DNA from: Dryomyza anilis
Lineage: Eukaryota; Arthropoda; Insecta; Diptera; Dryomyzidae
Assembly (NCBI GenBank): GCA_951804985.1
Contig: OX638133.1
Span: 2,562,501 to 2,626,500, forward strand
Direction: 5' to 3'
Length of the DNA stretch: 64,000 bases
The notes beneath the pieces are model-generated. The model worked only from the letters and a program-made list of their open reading frames with translations, was not told where the DNA came from and searched no databases. Below, piece by piece: positions 58,550-64,000 of the stretch (positions within the stretch are counted from its first letter, which is position 1; every line of letters begins with the position of its first letter). The position numbers and the translations under genes are program-made.

Positions 58550-60086
58550 TATGCTAATTAATTTCACTATTGTATGTCACAATTTCTACTATTTTGTCAT
58601 TAACAGCTCTTTGCTTTCAAGTTCCTCAGGGGAGTGCATCGAATATCGATTCATCAAAATCCAATATACCAAAATTATGTAGTTTTGAGAGAAGGGATCA
58701 AAAATTGACAACACCAACTTTTCGAGCTCTGTCACCCTCTAAAGAAATCGAAATTATTTTTGCTAATCGGCATCTTGTAATCTTGTGACACGCGTTCGTC
58801 TACTGCTTCGTTCCTGCTACAGTCATCAACGCATGACAGTTATTTGGGTGAAACTATTGCTATTGCTATTGCTTCGGAGGGTAGAGTGGCGCTATATCTT
58901 GACAGCCAACACTCAGAAAACACGCACTATTACTCACAACTTGTGCACCGTGTCGAATTACTCAGTTTTTGATATGTCAGTCAAGGAGGTATAAAAAGCG
59001 ATCGAACGGGATAGTGGCAAACTCGAAACAAATTGAGCCGAAACGACAAATAGTACAGCATCGATAAAATATATACTTGCGAATTTACATTAATGCACTT
59101 AACCCCCAAAAAAAAAATATTTCGTACCCAATTGAACAGCAAAACTTTCGCAACATCACGCCGTAGAGACAGAGGGTCTACCTGCGACGCATATCAATTG
59201 GATAACTGACCAATCTGTTCGACGCGCTACCATGTATCATGGTGCCAGCTGCCAGAACCTGGCCACGTTTGGATGCCAAGGTATCAATGAATTTTTGGCG
59301 CACATTTTCCAGTTCGTGAAATTCGTAAAATTTCGCACGTTTGTTGTACGTGAGCTGAGTTCATCTGTGTGGAGCATGGTATCAGACATGGCAGGACAAC
59401 TATGTAAAGAGTTTTATTTTTTTTTCTTGTTTGTTGGCAATGAGCAATGGCTTAAAAAGTTCACAGAAAAAGTTTATGCTCTAAAAAAATGCAAACGGAA
59501 AACAAAGCAAACCAAACAAAAAAAAAAGGTCAGCATCGAAAACGGATGCACAAATTATTTGAGCAGGACGACAACAAGAATTATTATATGTTACAAAAGT
59601 GAACGTGCGCATATTTCAGAAAAACCTTGGATTCAAACGGACCGAACTCTACGTTTCCATGTCATACCCCTTCATAATCGAAGCTAAAATGATGTTCGAA
59701 AAGTTTGAATGCCGTTGGAAAAAGTATAGGTAGTAACAATGGCATAATTATGTCTTTTTCCTTACCAAACTTGCTAGATTTTTTATTATTTTTATAATAA
59801 TTCTGTAATTGCGCACTCATTATTGAAATTTCTTTGAACTACGGCTAACTAATTATGCTAGGTAATTTGATTTTTTTTGTGTGTAGGGTAAATGCATTTT
59901 CTATGAACATATCACCATTTTTTCTGAAATGGTATGGCTTTAGTACCATTATAAGAAATGAAACCAGCACAAATAAATCGATAGGAAATTAATTCAATCT
60001 GTCATACCGCGTTCCATGGCTATTAGCGGTTTTCACCCAAGGCGCTGCCTGACTCTGATGGATTCCTTAATGGATCATTAGTTCAG

Positions 60087-60146
60087 TGAAGTGAGTGAGT
60101 GAGTGAGTGAGTGAGTGAGTGAGTGAGTGAGTGAGTGAGAGAGTGA
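60087..60146 (+). repeat. (GTGA)n microsatellite
   Basis: About 13 near-perfect tetranucleotide units, with one GAGA interruption near the end. Confidence 0.95.
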
Positions 60147-60848
60147 GTTCGAAAGCGGGTAAGTTTAACCCAGTCTGAGTGCTGCGTGGTCAGTATTAAA
60201 TATGCGTGTTCAAATTTATACGCGACGATTCTTTGGCAGCTCCAACACGCCCATTATATTTCTTAACAAATTACTGTACATCAACTGGTTCTATACGAAA
60301 TAGAAACGAAAACTGTTTGAATAAACTTCGTTTACGCGTGGCGGTCATAAATAACCCAAAAAAAAAAATGAAAGAAATACTCCTGCGAAATTTCACGTGG
60401 TATGAGCATGTTTTGCCATGTTTATTTTAGCCTATAACACAGTGCAACAAAAATGCTATCTTTTGATTTGATTACTCGAATCTGATTTCGAATCTGGAAC
60501 CCAATTCTCGCGTTCGTTCGAGATTTTCTCATGCGACAATTACGAAAATACTCCCCTGATTCTCGCATGAAATTTAAATAGGTTATTCTCGAATTCGGTG
60601 AGATTTTTAAAAATCGACAATTGTCGCACGAAAATGTTGATTTAGCTACGAATGCTTTTTTCTGGTGACAATTATTTCGAATGAAACAAAGTCGAACGAA
60701 AAAATTTAAAATGAGAATTCTCGCATGAACTCGAGCATTAGGCCCCTGAAGTAGCTTTTGCTCCATCACTACTGATTCACTAACAATTTGTCCACAGATA
60801 TGGAAAATTAGAGTATTTAGAGACTGTATTGAAATATTTTAATTTTAA

Positions 60849-60956
60849 GGGCCGTTTTCACCATCTTCGGTTAAGCCCTAAGTGCCACTTTAACTGATAG
60901 TTACTCATAGAATAGATGGAATTGAAACACTTAACTGGATATTGTGAAAACGACCC
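60849..60956. mobile_element. 108-bp mini-MITE
   Basis: GGGCCGTTTTCACCATC at the left and, complemented, GGGTCGTTTTCACAATATCC at the right are inverted ends, followed by GGTTAAG / AGTTAAGTG. TTTTAA and TAAAAG lie outside. It is short and has no coding potential. Confidence 0.7.
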
Positions 60957-61206
60957 TAAAAGTTACAAATTTCGTGTTTTCATGTAGTTTTTCTTTATCA
61001 TAAACAGGAGTTTTTTACCTGACACTGTCGTCTCAACACTTTTCTATAAACCTCATTTTTAATTTTTAAACCGTACTAATTACATATTTTGACATACCGC
61101 ATGAACGCTTGAGAAACTGTTTTATTTTCTTTAGCAAAAATGCGTTGAGGGCCTCAGAAAACAAAATTGCCTCAGAATCACCCATTAAAGAATCATTAAA
61201 GGCTAA

Positions 61207-61459
61207 CCCAGTCTGTCATGTCTCGGAGACCTCCGATGCCCCGGAGCTTCTTGAATATTTTCGATAAAAAATATTTCTCTCATTGCTTTTATGATTCTAA
61301 TATTAAAAATTTTTGAAAATTTAAATTCTTTGACAAGAGACGATATTTAAATATCAGCAATCTCGAACTTTGAAAATTATTTTCTTAGATATCGTTACGA
61401 TTTTGAAAATTTCGACTGAACGTAGCGATCTACCTACCATGTAGGTACAATTGCCATTT
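61207..61459 (+). mobile_element. Family C element, copy 4, 3'-truncated
   Basis: It starts CCCAGTCTGTCATGTC and runs to ACCTACCATGTAGGTACAAT, where a family A element begins; the right third is missing. Confidence 0.7.
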
Positions 61460-61469
61460 ACTAGATCAA

Positions 61470-61934
61470 CACAGAAACAAAAATTTAAATCATATTAATG
61501 AATTACGTTCTTCAAACCACGATTCATTGTATTGAAGAACCACCCATATTATTAATGACTAACAACATCAATGTTATGAATGCTATCATAAATATGAAGA
61601 ACGCTTGGTAATTGTCGAAAAAGTGTTCTTCAATATAATGAACTGTATGTGAAGAATACGTTTCATCATATTAATGAACCAAAATATAAAATACAACATA
61701 TGTGTTCATCATATTGAAGAACGCTGTTCATTAAACCAAATTTCTATCAAAATATTTTTTTTTCGTTCATTTCTTGCCGCACTTCTCTTTTCTCAAGTAG
61801 TTTTTATATTTTTTTTTTTTTCGAATTTTTTTTTTTTCTTAAATTTTTTTTTTCAAAAATTTTTTTTTTCGAAAAAAAAATGTTTTTCTTAATATTTAAC
61901 AATAAAATCATCATATTGAATGATTTTTTCTGTG
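61470..61934 (+). mobile_element. Family A MITE, copy 5, internally shortened
   Basis: It starts CACAGAAACAAAAATTT and ends TTTTTTCTGTG. ACGTTCTTCAAACC, ATGAATGCTATCATAAATAT and GTGTTCTTCAATATAATG keep family order. The right arm is reduced to T/A runs (61803-61880) and CATCATATTGAATGATT. Confidence 0.7.
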
Positions 61935-62190
61935 TCCGAACAATAAATGTTGTATTTTGTTTATTACGGAAGACTTTTAAAAATGTTGTCATTGTTGCAC
62001 TGTGTATCTTTTCTAGCCAAACCCTAGTTTGCCCATGGCAATGCAGGGAAATGTTGAATTTATTGCGGTAGGCGAATTTTGCCAAATACCGTAAATTAGT
62101 ACCTACCGCACTACAAACTATACAAGATTCCATACACAAATAATTCGTAAATGTGCAGCACATATATTTCGAACCAAAATCATCAAGATT

Positions 62191-63880
62191 TATTTATATA
62201 TTATACATTAATCACCACACCAAGTTTGCATTGTCAACTAATTGAAATTTATTTCACTAGGTACTCCCACTTCGTTCGAATTGCACCGTCCTGTTCGATA
62301 TTGTAAACCTAATACTTTATAATTAAATTGCCCCACCAGGCATTATGCCACAAGTAAACATAAAAAAATCCGCCCGCCTACGGTGCTCAATGTACACAGT
62401 CCACGTGAAGCCCACGGGTAGCGTTCGGTTCGAACTTCAATGATGTCCGTGCTTTGCTGTGTTCGCTGTGTTTCTTCTGGTCACGTTCATGCAGCGCCTG
62501 GCGCTTGTTTTTAATTAAAACTTTAAACTTTTCTAGCTTAACAACAAAATAAGAAACAGGCAGCTAACGAAATGGCTTAAACGCTTATTGAGAAAAAATC
62601 CAATTAAAGAAACGAAGAAATCGGCAAAGTAAATGGAATCCTGTTGCTTATTTTATGTCACGCAGTACTTAATGTTGTCTGTTCAATTTATTCAATTAAG
62701 GCAGGATTCGCAATATTTTAGGCAAAATCTGTTCAGACAAATTTAAAAATATACAATTCCTATTTTACCTTATTTCGGTGTCCTGTCTTTCGTGTCACCA
62801 TTCCCTCTAAGCAATTTTGGTCGACCTACTCAAAGTCATGGCTGCCTGCCTAATGCCTAGTGCCTCGTGTCTCATATGCAATAAACCAAGATCTATTGTT
62901 GACATAATGAGAAATTCCATTCCGAACTAAATGTGTGAAAAAGATTACATGTCGCTCAGTCGTAGTCTCGGTGGTTTTGTTGTTTATGCGTCCGGCCCAG
63001 ACGGCTGAGCTCCATGTACCACGTTGTCGCACGTCGTCCGTCTTTCGACTTTCGACTTGCAGCTAGCGAAGCGTTCAAAAATGCCTTAAATACCCATAAA
63101 TTTGCAAAACCCTAACAAAGCAAACACATACTCCGACACCAAAACACCCACCCAGCCACATTAAAACCCGACATGTTGACGATAATGCGACAAGGACAAA
63201 CGCGCCAAGGAGCACACAGTGTCCTGCCCAACGTTCTGCTACATAAACTGTTCAGAATAGGAAACTAAACACAATCCTCTTATGGCCTGTAGACATGAGG
63301 TCGGCCTGGCCTCTACATGTCTTCACTTTGGTCGTTTTTACCACCAAAGTCCAATAATTAAAGTCAATTCGTTAAATTGGATGAATTGAATTAATTACTG
63401 CTCAAATATTTATGGTCTTAGAACGACGTTTAATTGGGGAACAATTTCTAATACTTCGTATGCCATGGGGGGTGGATCCAAAATTTATCACCTCATAATT
63501 CTTAGATCGTAAACACATTTTATGTTATTTTCTCAAGAAATACATAAAATTTGAATGTGCACTCTATATAAAGAAAGTATCCAAATTGTCATTAATATTA
63601 CGAACTCATAATACTAAATGGCATTTGCGAATAATGCATTTGGTATTGACGTCATCTACTATTAATATTTAGTATAGATGAGTTTGGAGATGTCCTAAAA
63701 TTCAATAGTGTTCAGAATGATTATATTTATGCTTAGTTTTGCAAACGGCATTTTGAATATAACTAACTTACAATTTTAGTTGTTGTTAATACATTTTATT
63801 ATATTCTAAATTTCGAAAAAATATGTGTTTCAAAAATGTAATTCAAAAATAATGAAAAACTCTAAAAATATAGCAGAAAA
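62191..63880. other. Unique-looking sequence, no gene supported
   Basis: Moderately GC-rich at 62370-62500 and 62760-63300. No frame of convincing length, motif or splice context was found. Confidence 0.4.
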
Positions 63881-63884
63881 ATTA

Positions 63885-64000
63885 AACGATTGAATGATTA
63901 ATGAATAAAACTTGGTTTGAAGAACAAAATTATTCCATAATGTGTACAATGTGTTTTTCGTGTCTTAAATACTTCATTCGTGAGGTAAAACACTACGGCA
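63885..64000. mobile_element. Family A fragment at window end
   Basis: AACTTGGTTTGAAGAACAAAATT and TACAATGTGTTTTTCGTGT match the family A arm (compare 24360-24440). The element continues beyond the window. Confidence 0.45.

Larger units (their letters stand above)
55055..62190 (+). repeat. Diverged duplicated tract, copy 2
   Basis: This is the partner of 610-3090, in the same order and orientation, but spread out by later insertions. Block 55055-55465 is followed by family A, family C, SINE and LTR insertions; block 58550-59470 follows; then 60190-60300, and, after family C and A elements, 62005-62190. No frame is conserved between the copies. Confidence 0.65.

Noticed and set aside
59232..59687. 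151-codon open frame on the plus strand
   Set aside because: It lies in duplicated block 58550-59470, but the frame is not conserved in the partner at 1890-2500, and the second half is low-complexity lysine-rich sequence.
60185..60430. Possible short coding exon with MFKFIRDDSLAAPTRPLYF
   Set aside because: It overlaps duplicated block 60190-60300, whose partner at 2640-2770 has no matching frame.
61804..62163. 119-codon open frame on the minus strand
   Set aside because: Its C-terminal third is lysine-rich translation of the T/A runs of a family A element, and it crosses the element boundary.

Overview
This is an AT-rich stretch of a eukaryotic, almost certainly insect and most likely higher-dipteran (fly), genome. 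The evidence is a jockey-like LINE remnant, a Tc1/mariner transposase relic, Helitrons with A|TC...CTAG|T ends, tRNA-derived SINEs, solo LTRs with a fly-type TATA/TCAGT promoter, and large amounts of short inverted-repeat DNA. No complete host gene is visible. The only host-coding candidate is one 92-base exon on the minus strand at 47093-47184. The window is therefore best read as intron or intergenic DNA turned into a transposon graveyard.

Layout. 0-6 kb: a foldback element with 9-bp target duplications, the first copy of a diverged duplicated tract (about 610-3090), a SINE, an inverted-repeat element and a LINE remnant. 6-14 kb: mostly featureless DNA with a second SINE family, a Helitron, a 15-bp tandem array and a large AT-rich MITE with another MITE inside it. 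14-24 kb: a palindromic MITE, a Helitron carrying a 15-bp minisatellite, a 1.36-kb element built from an 18-bp word, and a decayed mariner-like element. 24-30 kb: a deep nest in which a hAT-like element lies beside a foldback element, the foldback contains a solo LTR, and the LTR contains a Tc1-like element. 30-39 kb: three more inverted-repeat elements and the largest Helitron (36032-38465), itself inside a MITE. 39-51 kb: mostly unique sequence with the candidate exon. 51-62 kb: MITEs, two more LTR copies, two more SINE copies and the second copy of the duplicated tract. 62-64 kb: mostly unique sequence.

Recurring families, named here for reference. Family A has TA-flanked ends CACAGAAAAAAAT and an interior of TTCATCATATTGATGAA variants. 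Family B is a palindrome on GACGTAAATATAGCAACC. Family C has CCCAGTCTGTCAT-like ends and many CGATATCG words. Family E has CACTCAAAATAA ends and TTTCGTAAAA words. Several otherwise unrelated elements share one design: a short private word repeated through both inverted arms. Several also share a TA|CAC...GTG|TA boundary, which suggests that one class of Tc1/mariner-type transposase moved them.

The most interesting signals are a perfect heat-shock element placed just upstream of the TATA box in all three LTR copies, Helitrons that carry 15-bp arrays of different length, the motif-saturated elements, and a colinear duplication about 54 kb apart.
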